Assembly: GCA_023818865.1 (NCBI GenBank) | Contig: JAMWDF010000026.1 | Location: 1-15,160 of the forward strand | From: Candidatus Omnitrophota bacterium | GTDB lineage: Bacteria; Ratteibacteria; UBA8468; B48-G9; DSTR01 | Direction of reading: 5' to 3' | DNA: 15,160 nucleotides | Shown here: positions 1-6,845 of the stretch, in pieces | How positions within the stretch are numbered: the first letter of the stretch is position 1 | How the letters are laid out: each line of letters begins with the position of its first letter | Program-made: the position numbers and the translations under genes | The notes under the pieces: generated by a model | Told to the model about the DNA's origin: nothing | The model's input: the letters and a program-made list of their open reading frames with translations, nothing else | Databases searched by the model: none

Positions 1-500
1 GGCTGATTCAAGCGTTTGTATCTCTGGTAAAAAATGACGGGTCATTTAGTCACCAGTTGGTTATCGTAGGCCAAAAGCTATGGCTGTATAACCCTATTTT
101 TGATGAGGTGCGGAAATCCGGTTGTGAAGACCGCATCATATTCACTGACTATCTGCAGGAGGAGGACCTGGTATTGCTGTATAATTTCGCTGATGTTTTT
201 GTCTATCCGTCGCTTTACGAGGGTTTTGGTCTCCCGGTACTTGAAGCAATGGCCTGCGGATGTCCGGTAGTTACTTCCAATACTTCATCCTTGCCCGAAG
301 TGGTTGGAAACGCGGGAATTCTGGTTAATCCCTTTGAGATAGAAGAAATCGCTCAGGCAGTACTCGCCTTGCTGAGCAACCAAGAATTGAGAGTCAAATT
401 GAAAAACGAAGGGTTGAGGCAGGCGCGTCTATTCTCCTGCAGAAAAATGGCTGAAAAGATCCTTGAAGTTTACCGGGAGCTTTCACAGTATGGCCAATAG
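1..500 (+). CDS. GT4-type glycosyltransferase, C-terminal part (5' end outside window)
   Basis: The reading frame is open from the first full codon at base 3, so the gene begins upstream; the TTG at 57 is internal. The visible part is the C-terminal Rossmann half of a GT-B retaining glycosyltransferase. It has the LVIVG strand that opens this half, an FADVFVYPS segment, and the donor-binding E-x7-E motif (EGFGLPVLEAMACG, about bases 219-260). SNTSSLPEVVGNAG and a C-terminal helix ending in VYREL follow. Family knowledge: such enzymes transfer a sugar from an NDP-sugar to a lipid-linked acceptor at the cytoplasmic membrane. Donor and acceptor cannot be read from the sequence. It lies on the plus strand, convergent with the toxin-antitoxin pair; the gap is 68 bp and I see no clear terminator hairpin in it. 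Confidence 0.93.
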   Translation, partial: LIQAFVSLVKNDGSFSHQLVIVGQKLWLYNPIFDEVRKSGCEDRIIFTDYLQEEDLVLLYNFADVFVYPSLYEGFGLPVLEAMACGCPVVTSNTSSLPEVVGNAGILVNPFEIEEIAQAVLALLSNQELRVKLKNEGLRQARLFSCRKMAEKILEVYRELSQYGQ

Positions 501-568
501 AGATAGTCAGGGACAAAGCGGTATCGGCCAGATGAGGTGGGTTTGAGACTTCACGTAAAGAACGCCGG

Positions 569-1027
569 TTAGGAACACAACAACCCAAATTTTTCCGGAC
601 GGGAAATTACTTCAGCAATGTACCGGCAGAATCCTTCTACATCCGGCAAGTCCCGTTGTATGATTTTAAGGAGTTCTATTTCATTGATCTCCAGGTAAAA
701 GTGAATCAGACGGTTGCGGTAACCGGCCATTCTCACCAATTTCTTCTGGGCAAAGTTCCGCGGCACTATTCTGTACTTACCAAGCAAATCGGCTATTTCC
801 TTATAGGTGGTTGCCCGGCCGCCCGGAATTCTGGAGAGGATATGGCTCCCAATATCAAAGACTGCCTCCAGAGCCCGCCGCAAATAATGTTCTGCAATAG
901 CAAAATTCTTACCCGTCCGGAATTCACTAAGATCCATTTTTTGGTAGACCTTTAATTCCGCTAAGTCTTTTCTAATTTCCTCCAGTCGCGCCAGAAGGAC
1001 CTCCTTGTTTAGCGGGACTTTTCTCAT
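569..1027 (-). CDS. hepT: HepT-like HEPN ribonuclease toxin (DUF86)
   Basis: The product is a 152-residue helical protein of the HEPN/DUF86 (HepT) class. The signature RNase motif R-x4-H-x-Y is intact as RNRLIHFY (R104, H109, Y111), so the active site looks functional. In characterised MntA/HepT pairs HepT is an RNase toxin, and the antitoxin AMPylates the tyrosine of this motif to silence it. That tyrosine is present here. The first ~35 residues (a charged helix) make it slightly longer than many family members. The ATG at 1027 overlaps the TGA of the upstream antitoxin gene as ATGA. A strong GGAGG Shine-Dalgarno (forward-strand cctcc, 1035-1039) lies inside the end of that gene, so translation of the two is probably coupled. 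The gene converges on the GT4 fragment. Function is inferred by family and arrangement and is fairly secure. Confidence 0.88.
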   Translation of the reverse strand: MRKVPLNKEVLLARLEEIRKDLAELKVYQKMDLSEFRTGKNFAIAEHYLRRALEAVFDIGSHILSRIPGGRATTYKEIADLLGKYRIVPRNFAQKKLVRMAGYRNRLIHFYLEINEIELLKIIQRDLPDVEGFCRYIAEVISRPEKFGLLCS

Positions 1028-1431
1028 CGGATAGCCTCCAGAAGAACAGCGTCAAATTTCTTGAGGTGGTGCTGAAAATCAAGGTATTGCCTGGTTACCA
1101 TTTCCTTGTATTCAAAGGCGGCCCCTTTTTCGCGTTCATAGAGGAGTTTGCCCTCATAGGCCACCTCAAGCTGCAAAGGGAGAGAGACCTGGTTAAGGAA
1201 CACTAGGTCCAGTTCTTTCCCAGGGAAAGGAAGGATTTCGGTAAAAAAATAATAAAGTTCCGAATAGAGATCGAGAGACGGCTGGACCCCGGGTACTAAG
1301 ACAATTCCCACATCCAGGTCAGGCCTGGGTCCAAAATGCCCGGAAACGACTGAGCCATAAACAAAAACGAGCTGGACGCCCTTTTCCCTGAGCTTTTTTT
1401 TCGCAGACTGTGACAAGGTGATCCGTCGCAC
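1024..1431 (-). CDS. mntA: MntA-like minimal nucleotidyltransferase antitoxin
   Basis: The product is a 135-residue minimal nucleotidyltransferase. The family motif G-S-x10-D-x-D is complete: G26, S27, then D38 and D40 in the segment RPDLDVGIV. A third acidic residue, D75 (ELDLV), completes the metal-binding triad. In known systems MntA uses ATP to attach AMP units to the HepT tyrosine. This protein should do the same to its neighbour, which starts within its stop codon. The start is GTG at 1431. The frame upstream reads ATT, AAG, CAT and then a TAG stop, so there is no room for a longer form with a conventional start. No Shine-Dalgarno precedes the GTG, while a promoter-like -35/-10 pair ends 6 nt upstream, suggesting a leaderless message. 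Antitoxin-first gene order with a 4-nt overlap fits an antitoxin made before its toxin. Confidence 0.87.
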   Translation of the reverse strand: MRRITLSQSAKKKLREKGVQLVFVYGSVVSGHFGPRPDLDVGIVLVPGVQPSLDLYSELYYFFTEILPFPGKELDLVFLNQVSLPLQLEVAYEGKLLYEREKGAAFEYKEMVTRQYLDFQHHLKKFDAVLLEAIR

Positions 1432-1667
1432 AATCTTATGCTAAACCAAACATCGTATATAGTCAAGCAATCTTTCCGGTAAAAGGTCAGAGCACTTACC
1501 TATAATATCTCTATGCTAGACAGGTGGCCTCTTTAAGCGGAAGAAGATTAAAAAAGTTAAGCTCTAATAAATTCCCGTAACTTGATGCGGCCAAATTAGT
1601 CGTGAAAAATATGGGGTTAGTCTATATTCGCCTTCTGTGTTAACATTGATATAAGATTGAATTTGAA
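1432..1667. other. Divergent intergenic region between mntA and the DUF1972 glycosyltransferase
   Basis: This 236-bp AT-rich stretch holds no convincing gene. It carries the minus-strand promoter candidate for mntA at its left end. At its right end, a TATAAG hexamer (1650-1655) lies 12 nt before the ATG at 1668, with only a weak -35 (TTCGCC, 1627-1632, 17-bp spacer) and no Shine-Dalgarno. That could be a promoter giving a very short leader, but support is poor. A TATAAT at 1501-1506 lacks a matching -35. No hairpin terminator, JUMPstart or ops element is seen. Confidence 0.5.
1438..1466 (-). promoter_or_regulatory. Candidate promoter of the mntA-hepT operon
   Basis: On the minus strand TTGACT (1466-1461) and TAGCAT (1443-1438) are separated by exactly 17 bp, a sigma-70-type arrangement with 5/6 and 4/6 matches to consensus. 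The -10 element ends 6 nt before the GTG start of mntA. The predicted transcript therefore starts at or next to the start codon. No experimental support is available. Confidence 0.4.
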
Positions 1668-2759
1668 ATGAAAATAGCACTAATAGGAACCAGAGGGGTC
1701 CCGGCTAAATATGGAGGCTTTGAGACCTGCGCGGAAGAATTAGCCTTAGGTCTTGTCCGGAAAGGACACCGGGTCTTAGTAAGCTGCCGGCGGTATTTAT
1801 ATCCGGAGAGGCAACGAAAATATGAGGGGGTAGAACTGTGTTATCCACCCAGTCTGCCAGGAAAAATCAGTGACACTTTTTCCCACACATTTTTTAGCCT
1901 CCTTTCAGTCATTCCTTGGCAGCCAGATGCAATTCTCGTGTTTAATGCGGCCAATAGTCCCCTATGTCTTTTGCCGCGCCTGCTAGGGTTCAAAGTAGCT
2001 ATTAACGTTGACGGCCTGGAGTGGAAAAGAAAAAAGTGGGGTAGGCTGGCTAAGGCCTACTATCGTTTGGCTGAGTTTTTTTCCTGTTTGATCGCCAACG
2101 AGATAGTGGCTGATGCCAAAGCAATCGCTGATTATTACTGGCGCAGATTTCATCGAAGAACTGTGTTTATCCCTTATGGGGCTCATCTCATTCGGCCAAA
2201 AAATCCAGAGATTCTCTCCCAATATGGACTACGACCAAAAGAGTATCTGTTCATTGCCAGCCGACTGGAGCCAGAGAATCACCAAGACCTGGCTGTGGCT
2301 GCCTTTCAGAAGACAAAAACAGATAAACTACTGGTCATTGCCGGAGGAGCCAACTGGAATAGTCCCTATGTCAGACAACTTCTCCAAACGAAAGACCCTC
2401 GGATCCGCCTCATCGGACCGGTTTACGCCTCAGGTCACATTGAGGAATTGCATTGCCATGCCTATGCTTATATCCACGGCAACGAAGTAGGGGGAACAAA
2501 TCCAGCGTTGCTTAAGGCAATGGGCTGCGGTAACTGTATTCTTGCTCTTGATGTTCCTTTTAACCGAGAAGTGCTCGCTGACACCGGCCTGTTCTTCTCT
2601 CAGAGTGCGGAAGACCTTCAAAATAAACTGAATTATGTTTTAAGCCATCCTGAGGAGACAAAAAAACTTGGAGAAAAAGCCCGAGAAAGAGTCAGTATTC
2701 ACTATCGTTGGGAGGATGTAGTGAACAGTTACCAACATCTTTTTTCCCAACTGGCATAA
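1668..2759 (+). CDS. DUF1972 GT4 glycosyltransferase, probable rhamnosyltransferase
   Basis: A 363-residue GT-B glycosyltransferase. The N-terminal DUF1972 signature is clear: GTRGVPAKYGGFET at residues 7-20. The conserved INVDGLEWKR segment follows (112-121). The C-terminal GT4 half carries ASRLEPEN (197-204), LLVIAGG, and the donor-site region GGTNPALLKAMGCGN (275-289). DUF1972 members that have been studied, such as the pneumococcal Cps2T/WchF group, transfer L-rhamnose from dTDP-rhamnose to the first lipid-linked sugar. The same second-step role fits here, because the initiating phosphotransferase lies 25 bp downstream. Rhamnose specificity is inference; no dTDP-rhamnose synthesis genes lie in this window. 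It is a cytoplasmic or membrane-peripheral enzyme without a signal peptide. The ATG at 1668 has no evident Shine-Dalgarno. Confidence 0.88.
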   Translation: MKIALIGTRGVPAKYGGFETCAEELALGLVRKGHRVLVSCRRYLYPERQRKYEGVELCYPPSLPGKISDTFSHTFFSLLSVIPWQPDAILVFNAANSPLCLLPRLLGFKVAINVDGLEWKRKKWGRLAKAYYRLAEFFSCLIANEIVADAKAIADYYWRRFHRRTVFIPYGAHLIRPKNPEILSQYGLRPKEYLFIASRLEPENHQDLAVAAFQKTKTDKLLVIAGGANWNSPYVRQLLQTKDPRIRLIGPVYASGHIEELHCHAYAYIHGNEVGGTNPALLKAMGCGNCILALDVPFNREVLADTGLFFSQSAEDLQNKLNYVLSHPEETKKLGEKARERVSIHYRWEDVVNSYQHLFSQLA

Positions 2760-2784
2760 ATGGTAATAGGCATTAAAGCATGCT

Positions 2785-4074
2785 ATGAGCAGAAAAATTT
2801 TTTCCCTGCTTGATGCTGTCGTGATATTTTCCGCTTTCCTGTTGGCTTACTGGCTTAGATTTAACCTCCCCATCTTTCCTGAGAAAGTTACTCCGCCATT
2901 AGAACCTTACTTGCAAATAGCTGTTTTCGCGGCTTTTACCTGGGTATTTATTCTCTCTATCTTGGGAATATACCAAAGCCGTCTTTTCTTAAATTTCTGC
3001 TCTCATCTCGAGCATCTGCTTCAGGGCAGTTTTTGGGGAATGGTTTTTATAATGGCAGGAACAGCCCTTTATCGTGGGTTTTCTTATTCTCGGCTGGCTC
3101 TTTCCTTTGGGGGGCTTTTGGGCTTCTGTTGGTTGGTAATTCTCCATTTTCTTGTTCACCTTACCCTGAGAAAGCGAGAAAAAAGGAAAGTGATTTTTAT
3201 TGGCGAGGAAACAAACTTAACCCGAATTTTGAAGCGTTTCCGGCGACAGCACCCTTTTCTTTCGGTTCAGGTCTTGTCTGAATTCGACCTATCCGCCTTG
3301 AAAAAAAGGATAAGCGCTGGTCCCCCGGATTTTGTTATCACCAACATTGCCGAAAGTGAGATGAGCCGGGCGTTACAGGAAATATGCGAGGAATTTTCTA
3401 TTCCCCTATATGTCCTTCCTGATTTTTCCCATTTTCTGTTCGCTGGGAAGATAGAAAATATTGATGGTCTACCTCTTCTAATTTCCACTCAGTTGCCTTT
3501 GGAAGGCTGGCCGGCTCGGTTTCTTAAGCGAACAACTGACCTCCTTCTGGGAAATATTTTCGCCCTTTTGTTTTGTTTAACGCTCCCTTTTCTTGCTATG
3601 GCTATAAAGATGAATTCTCCTGGCCCCATTTTCTTTACCCAGACCCGAGTCGGTCAGAACCGCCGGCTTTTCCGTATATTCAAATTCAGAACAATGAAGT
3701 ATCCGTATGTTACTTCTCCCCCTTATACCGAGACAAATGATCCCAGAGTAACTACTTTTGGTCGTTTTCTCCGCCGTTATAATCTGGATGAGTTACCTCA
3801 GATTTTCAATGTCTTGAGCGGCGAAATGTCACTGGTCGGACCACGACCAATTTCCAGCGAAGACATCTTCTTTCTTCGGTTGCCTGATTTTCCCCGGCGG
3901 CTGAGAATCAAACCTGGCATTACTGGCTGGGCGCAGGTTCATGGTTTGAGAGGCAGTCATACAGAACCGGAGGAACGCATTTTCTACGACCTTTACTATA
4001 TCCAGAACTGGTCGTGGTGGCTAGATATCGCCATCATTATCTGTTCGTTTTTCTCCTTCAAAAACGCTTATTAG
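2785..4074 (+). CDS. Polyprenyl-phosphate sugar-1-phosphate transferase (WbaP/WcaJ type)
   Basis: A 429-residue membrane protein that should start the repeat unit by moving a sugar-1-phosphate from an NDP-sugar to undecaprenyl phosphate. The N-terminal third has about four hydrophobic segments (around residues 8-25, 43-64, 80-97 and 105-128). A Rossmann-like linker (RKVIFIGEET, 134-143) precedes the C-terminal bacterial sugar transferase domain from about residue 245. That domain has a hydrophobic re-entrant helix and RVGQNRRLFRIFKFRTM (288-304). It also has NLDELPQIFNVLSGEMSLVGPRP (333-355), with the catalytic Asp-Glu pair D335/E336, and IKPGITGWAQVHG (375-387). All catalytic elements of the family are present. 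Which sugar it uses (glucose, galactose or N-acetyl sugar) cannot be told. No good Shine-Dalgarno precedes the ATG at 2785; the gene follows the glycosyltransferase by 25 bp. Confidence 0.93.
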   Translation: MSRKIFSLLDAVVIFSAFLLAYWLRFNLPIFPEKVTPPLEPYLQIAVFAAFTWVFILSILGIYQSRLFLNFCSHLEHLLQGSFWGMVFIMAGTALYRGFSYSRLALSFGGLLGFCWLVILHFLVHLTLRKREKRKVIFIGEETNLTRILKRFRRQHPFLSVQVLSEFDLSALKKRISAGPPDFVITNIAESEMSRALQEICEEFSIPLYVLPDFSHFLFAGKIENIDGLPLLISTQLPLEGWPARFLKRTTDLLLGNIFALLFCLTLPFLAMAIKMNSPGPIFFTQTRVGQNRRLFRIFKFRTMKYPYVTSPPYTETNDPRVTTFGRFLRRYNLDELPQIFNVLSGEMSLVGPRPISSEDIFFLRLPDFPRRLRIKPGITGWAQVHGLRGSHTEPEERIFYDLYYIQNWSWWLDIAIIICSFFSFKNAY

Positions 4075-4078
4075 ATTC

Positions 4079-4107
4079 TGGACAATTAACTGAGATTTTT
4101 TTAATAT
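4079..4107 (+). promoter_or_regulatory. Candidate promoter upstream of the SDR gene
   Basis: TGGACA (4079-4084) and TAATAT (4102-4107) are 17 bp apart in the 60-bp AT-rich gap after the sugar transferase gene, matching the sigma-70 consensus 5/6 and 4/6. A transcript from here would start near 4114 and carry a roughly 20-nt leader with the GGGGAG ribosome site. The T-run at 4096-4102 has no stem before it, so I do not call a terminator. Confidence 0.3.
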
Positions 4108-4134
4108 TTTAATGTGAGAACAAAAGGGGAGAGA

Positions 4135-5112
4135 ATGAGATTTCTCGTAACTGGAGGTTGTGGCTTCATTGGTTCGCACCTAGTGGCGCGGCTGGTTAAC
4201 AACGGGCATTATGTTACCATTCTGGATGACCTCTCTACCGGCAGCCTGGACAACGTGGTTTCTTTCTTAACGCGTCCCCAGGTAGAACTATTTATTGACA
4301 CCATTTTGAATGCCAGTTTAGTAGAAGAACTCGTGCGGCGCTCTGACTTCGTATACCATTTAGCCGCAGTCGTTGGAGTAAAGAAAGTCCTGGACAATCC
4401 CATTGAGTCAATCTTGGTAAATGTCCATGGAACGAACAATGTCCTTAAAAGTTGTACCCACTGGCATCGGCCTCTTCTCTTGACTTCTACTTCGGAAATT
4501 TATGGCAAAAATACAGCCGTTCCTTTCACCGAAGACGCAGATATCATCATCGGTACCACCACAAAAAGACGGTGGAGTTACGCTTGCACCAAAGCCTTGG
4601 ACGAATTCTTAGCCTTCGCCTACGCAGAGGAAGAAAAACTAAAGGTGATTATAGTTCGTTTGTTCAATACTGTTGGTCCAGGTCAAAGTCCCCACTATGG
4701 AATGGTCCTACCCCGATTTGTCAAACAAGCCTTGGCTGGCCAACCCTTAACCGTCTTTGGCGATGGCCAGCAAACCCGCTGCTTCCTTCATGTTGATGAT
4801 GCTCTCACGGCGATGGAAAAACTCGCTTCATCGGCAAAAGCCTACGGAGAAGTTTTTAATGTTGGCAGCCAGGAAGAAGTGACCATTGGGCAACTAGCGC
4901 ATCTAGTCAAAGAACTAACCTGCAGCCCATCTGAAATTATTTTTCTCCCCCCGGAAAAGGTATACCCGGTAGGTTTTGAGGATATGGGGCGAAGAGTGCC
5001 TGATATTTCTAAATTAACTGGCCTGACCGGTTTTCAGCCGAAGAAAAATCTCCGAGATATTGTCACTGATACCATTGCCTATTTTCGCAGTGGCAAAAGC
5101 CCAGCATTATAA
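4135..5112 (+). CDS. NAD-dependent NDP-sugar epimerase/dehydratase (extended SDR)
   Basis: A 325-residue extended short-chain dehydrogenase/reductase. Its N-terminal nucleotide-binding motif is GGCGFIGSH (residues 7-15). The catalytic set consists of TSTSEIYG (117-124) and Y149-x3-K153 (YACTK). The substrate domain has RLFNTVGPGQ and FGDGQQTRCFLHVDDA (208-223), typical of enzymes near UDP-glucuronate decarboxylase and UDP-glucose 4-epimerase. It probably interconverts or decarboxylates a nucleotide sugar for the glycosyltransferases; the exact reaction is not decided by the motifs. I chose the ATG at 4135 because AAGGGGAG lies just before it and the Rossmann motif begins at residue 2. An in-frame GTG at 4114 would add seven charged residues with no ribosome site. 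Confidence 0.88.
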   Translation: MRFLVTGGCGFIGSHLVARLVNNGHYVTILDDLSTGSLDNVVSFLTRPQVELFIDTILNASLVEELVRRSDFVYHLAAVVGVKKVLDNPIESILVNVHGTNNVLKSCTHWHRPLLLTSTSEIYGKNTAVPFTEDADIIIGTTTKRRWSYACTKALDEFLAFAYAEEEKLKVIIVRLFNTVGPGQSPHYGMVLPRFVKQALAGQPLTVFGDGQQTRCFLHVDDALTAMEKLASSAKAYGEVFNVGSQEEVTIGQLAHLVKELTCSPSEIIFLPPEKVYPVGFEDMGRRVPDISKLTGLTGFQPKKNLRDIVTDTIAYFRSGKSPAL

Positions 5113-5131
5113 ACTTCTGGTGAACCAGTAA

Positions 5132-6706
5132 ATGAATAAACCACCCCGGGCTCATCCGCTGAGAATAGTTCTGATTATTCTGTTGATAGCCGGCGCAGTC
5201 ATTCGCTTGGTGTATCTTTACCACTTCCGCGATAGTGCATTTTTTAATCCCTACTTAATGGATAAACATGACCAGAAAACTTTCATCTTGTGGGCTAATC
5301 AGATTAAACAACACCCATGGTATGTCAATGGACAGCCTTTTTATATGGCTCCTCTCTACCCGTACTTTCTCGCCCTACTACTAACCCTCACTGGAGACAA
5401 TCTTGCTTCAGTCCTCTTCATTCAATTACTGTTCGACTTGTTCACCTGTTATCTTCTCTTTCTTTTAGGTCGGCAAATTGGCGGTGTCAGAACAGGTATC
5501 ATTGCCGCTGGACTAGGCTGTTTTTACCGCACCTTTATTGTTTACTCAGGTACATTCTTGAGCGACGGCTTAATCACCTGGTTTTATGTTGGCTTTATTA
5601 CAACGGCTCTATGGGCAAGTAAGAACAATAGATTTTTCCCTTGGGTGTTAACCGGGATTCTTTTGGGCCTTGCTATCTTAGCCAAACCAACTATCGCTTT
5701 GTATTTTCCCTTCTTACTCGCTGGTTTGGTGTTAAGCGTCTACTTTAAAAGCGAAACAGTATTGGCTACCAACCAGCAAAAAAAAGTTCCAGTGGAAAGA
5801 AAAAGCACCGGTAGGCTGATGATTAGTCTTAGAAATTTTGTCGGAGTGGTTCTCTTCAGTTCTCTGGCGGTCCTACCGGTAACCTGGCGAAACTTCTCAG
5901 TCAGCCATCAATTTGTACCCATATGCACCAATGGTCCGGTCAACTGGGCAATCGGAAACAGTTCTGATTCTCTCGGTCTTTTCTGCTATCCCCGGGGAGA
6001 TTTACTTTCACCGCTTAGCCTGGCGTTCTGGAAACTTCAACTTACTAAAACAATGCTTTTCTTTACCAGTTATGAGTGGCCACAAAACCTTAATGTCTAT
6101 TTGCTTGAGCAAATTATTCCGGTACTAAAAGTCGCCTTTGTCCGTTTCGGATTGGTAGTGCCGTTAGGCATGGCTGGCTTATTTCTTCTTGCCTTTAACT
6201 GGCGAAGAAACTTCCTTTTCCTCACCTTTACCTTAACCAACATTGCCTGGGTGATTCTGTTTTTCATCACTGACCGGTATCGGTTACCAGCCGTAGCTTG
6301 CTTGATGGTTTCTGCAGCCTATTGCTTAGTCTGGACTTTTGACCATATAGGAAAATGGAAAGCACTGGCCTGTCTCTGGGCAGGTATTGGCCTATTTGCC
6401 TATTTCTTCAATACTATTCCGGGTCCGAAAATACCGGACATATACATTAAAATATTCGCCGGGTTGAGCAAGAAAAATGTCACCCAAGACTTAGTTGATA
6501 GAAACCTGAAAAAAGCCTACCGGGAAGCCCTAACTTTTGTTCGGCTTCAACCTAATTCCGCTGATGCTCACTTTCTAATGGCTTGTGTTCTGGAGCAGTT
6601 AGGACACAGAGAGGCAGCTATTCAGGCTCTCCAGCGGACGCTTGAGCTTGACCCACATTTCAACAGCGCTTCAAACTTCCTTCAGGAACTAAAATCTCTT
6701 CGCTGA
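5132..6706 (+). CDS. GT39-like membrane glycosyltransferase with C-terminal TPR segment
   Basis: A 524-residue polytopic membrane protein. The first membrane helix (about residues 10-30) is followed by an acidic loop, PYLMDKHDQKTFILWANQI, as in GT39/ArnT-like (GT-C) enzymes. An early acidic residue of this kind is catalytic in that family. YMAPLYPYFLALLL and some ten further hydrophobic segments run to about residue 430. The last ~65 residues are soluble and contain a TPR-type helix pair (AYREALTFVRLQPNSADAHF, then ACVLEQLGHREAAIQALQRT, then LELDPHF). Family knowledge: such enzymes transfer a sugar from a polyprenyl-phosphate donor on the outer side of the membrane. Here it may decorate the exported glycan, a lipid or a protein; the target is unknown. 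The ATG at 5132 follows the SDR gene by 19 bp, with GGTGA (5119-5123) as a modest ribosome site. Confidence 0.8.
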   Translation: MNKPPRAHPLRIVLIILLIAGAVIRLVYLYHFRDSAFFNPYLMDKHDQKTFILWANQIKQHPWYVNGQPFYMAPLYPYFLALLLTLTGDNLASVLFIQLLFDLFTCYLLFLLGRQIGGVRTGIIAAGLGCFYRTFIVYSGTFLSDGLITWFYVGFITTALWASKNNRFFPWVLTGILLGLAILAKPTIALYFPFLLAGLVLSVYFKSETVLATNQQKKVPVERKSTGRLMISLRNFVGVVLFSSLAVLPVTWRNFSVSHQFVPICTNGPVNWAIGNSSDSLGLFCYPRGDLLSPLSLAFWKLQLTKTMLFFTSYEWPQNLNVYLLEQIIPVLKVAFVRFGLVVPLGMAGLFLLAFNWRRNFLFLTFTLTNIAWVILFFITDRYRLPAVACLMVSAAYCLVWTFDHIGKWKALACLWAGIGLFAYFFNTIPGPKIPDIYIKIFAGLSKKNVTQDLVDRNLKKAYREALTFVRLQPNSADAHFLMACVLEQLGHREAAIQALQRTLELDPHFNSASNFLQELKSLR

Positions 6707-6770
6707 CTAACCCAGAAAAACCCTATCCTCTATTCTCCCACCAGCAGATAGATGTTCCTGGCCCAATAAT

Positions 6771-6840
6771 ATGTTTATCACCAAAAGCAGGTTAAACAGT
6801 ATTTGACACATCTTTCTCCAAGGGGGTAAAATGTTTATAA
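6771..6840 (+). repeat. Two direct copies of TAAWATGTTTATMA, 60 bp apart (possible operator)
   Basis: ATGTTTAT occurs at 6771-6778 and again at 6831-6838. The flanks also match, so the copies read TAATATGTTTATCA and TAAAATGTTTATAA. The second copy covers the -10 element and the likely transcription start of the regulator gene. This is what an autoregulatory binding site would look like, but the sites are AT-rich and the match could be chance. Confidence 0.3.
6803..6832 (+). promoter_or_regulatory. Strong sigma-70-type promoter before the GbsR-like gene
   Basis: A perfect TTGACA (6803-6808) is followed after 18 bp by TAAAAT (6827-6832, 5/6 match). It lies in the 138-bp gap after the GT39 gene. 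Transcription would begin near 6839, only about 6 nt before the regulator's ATG at 6845, so the message would be nearly leaderless. It is the best promoter match noted in the window and probably drives the operon to the right edge. Confidence 0.6.
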
Positions 6841-6845
6841 GATAA
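6820..6845 (+). other. Possible four-codon leader ORF with strong ribosome site, overlapping the regulator start
   Basis: AAGGGGG (6820-6826) stands 4 nt before ATG at 6831, which opens a four-codon frame M-F-I-R ending in TAA at 6843-6845. That stop overlaps the ATG of the regulator as TAATG. The same AGGGGG-plus-AAATG layout precedes the genes at 9593 and 10437, so it resembles a working ribosome site. It would be present only in transcripts starting upstream of 6820, not in those from the promoter at 6803-6832. Confidence 0.3.

Noticed and set aside
656..955. 99-codon plus-strand reading frame across hepT
   Set aside because: It is the antisense shadow of hepT, has no family resemblance and no ribosome site, while the minus-strand frame has an intact HEPN motif.
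1501..1506. TATAAT hexamer as a forward promoter
   Set aside because: No recognisable -35 at 16-18 bp upstream and no gene start within 150 bp.
1585..1601. ATGCGGCCAA..TAGTC in the intergenic region resembles a stretch at 1945-1960
   Set aside because: The match needs a 2-nt gap and the second copy is inside a coding region with normal codon reading, so no repeat element is supported.
2113..2490. 125-codon frame inside the DUF1972 glycosyltransferase gene
   Set aside because: Off-frame shadow; the host frame carries all conserved glycosyltransferase motifs across the same stretch.
4096..4110. T-rich run after the sugar transferase gene as a terminator
   Set aside because: No GC-rich stem precedes it; the run fits better as an AT-rich promoter spacer.
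5117..5128. CTGGT-GA-ACCAG inverted repeat before the GT39 gene
   Set aside because: The stem is 5 bp with a 2-nt loop, too tight for a stable hairpin, and no T-run follows; it is probably chance.
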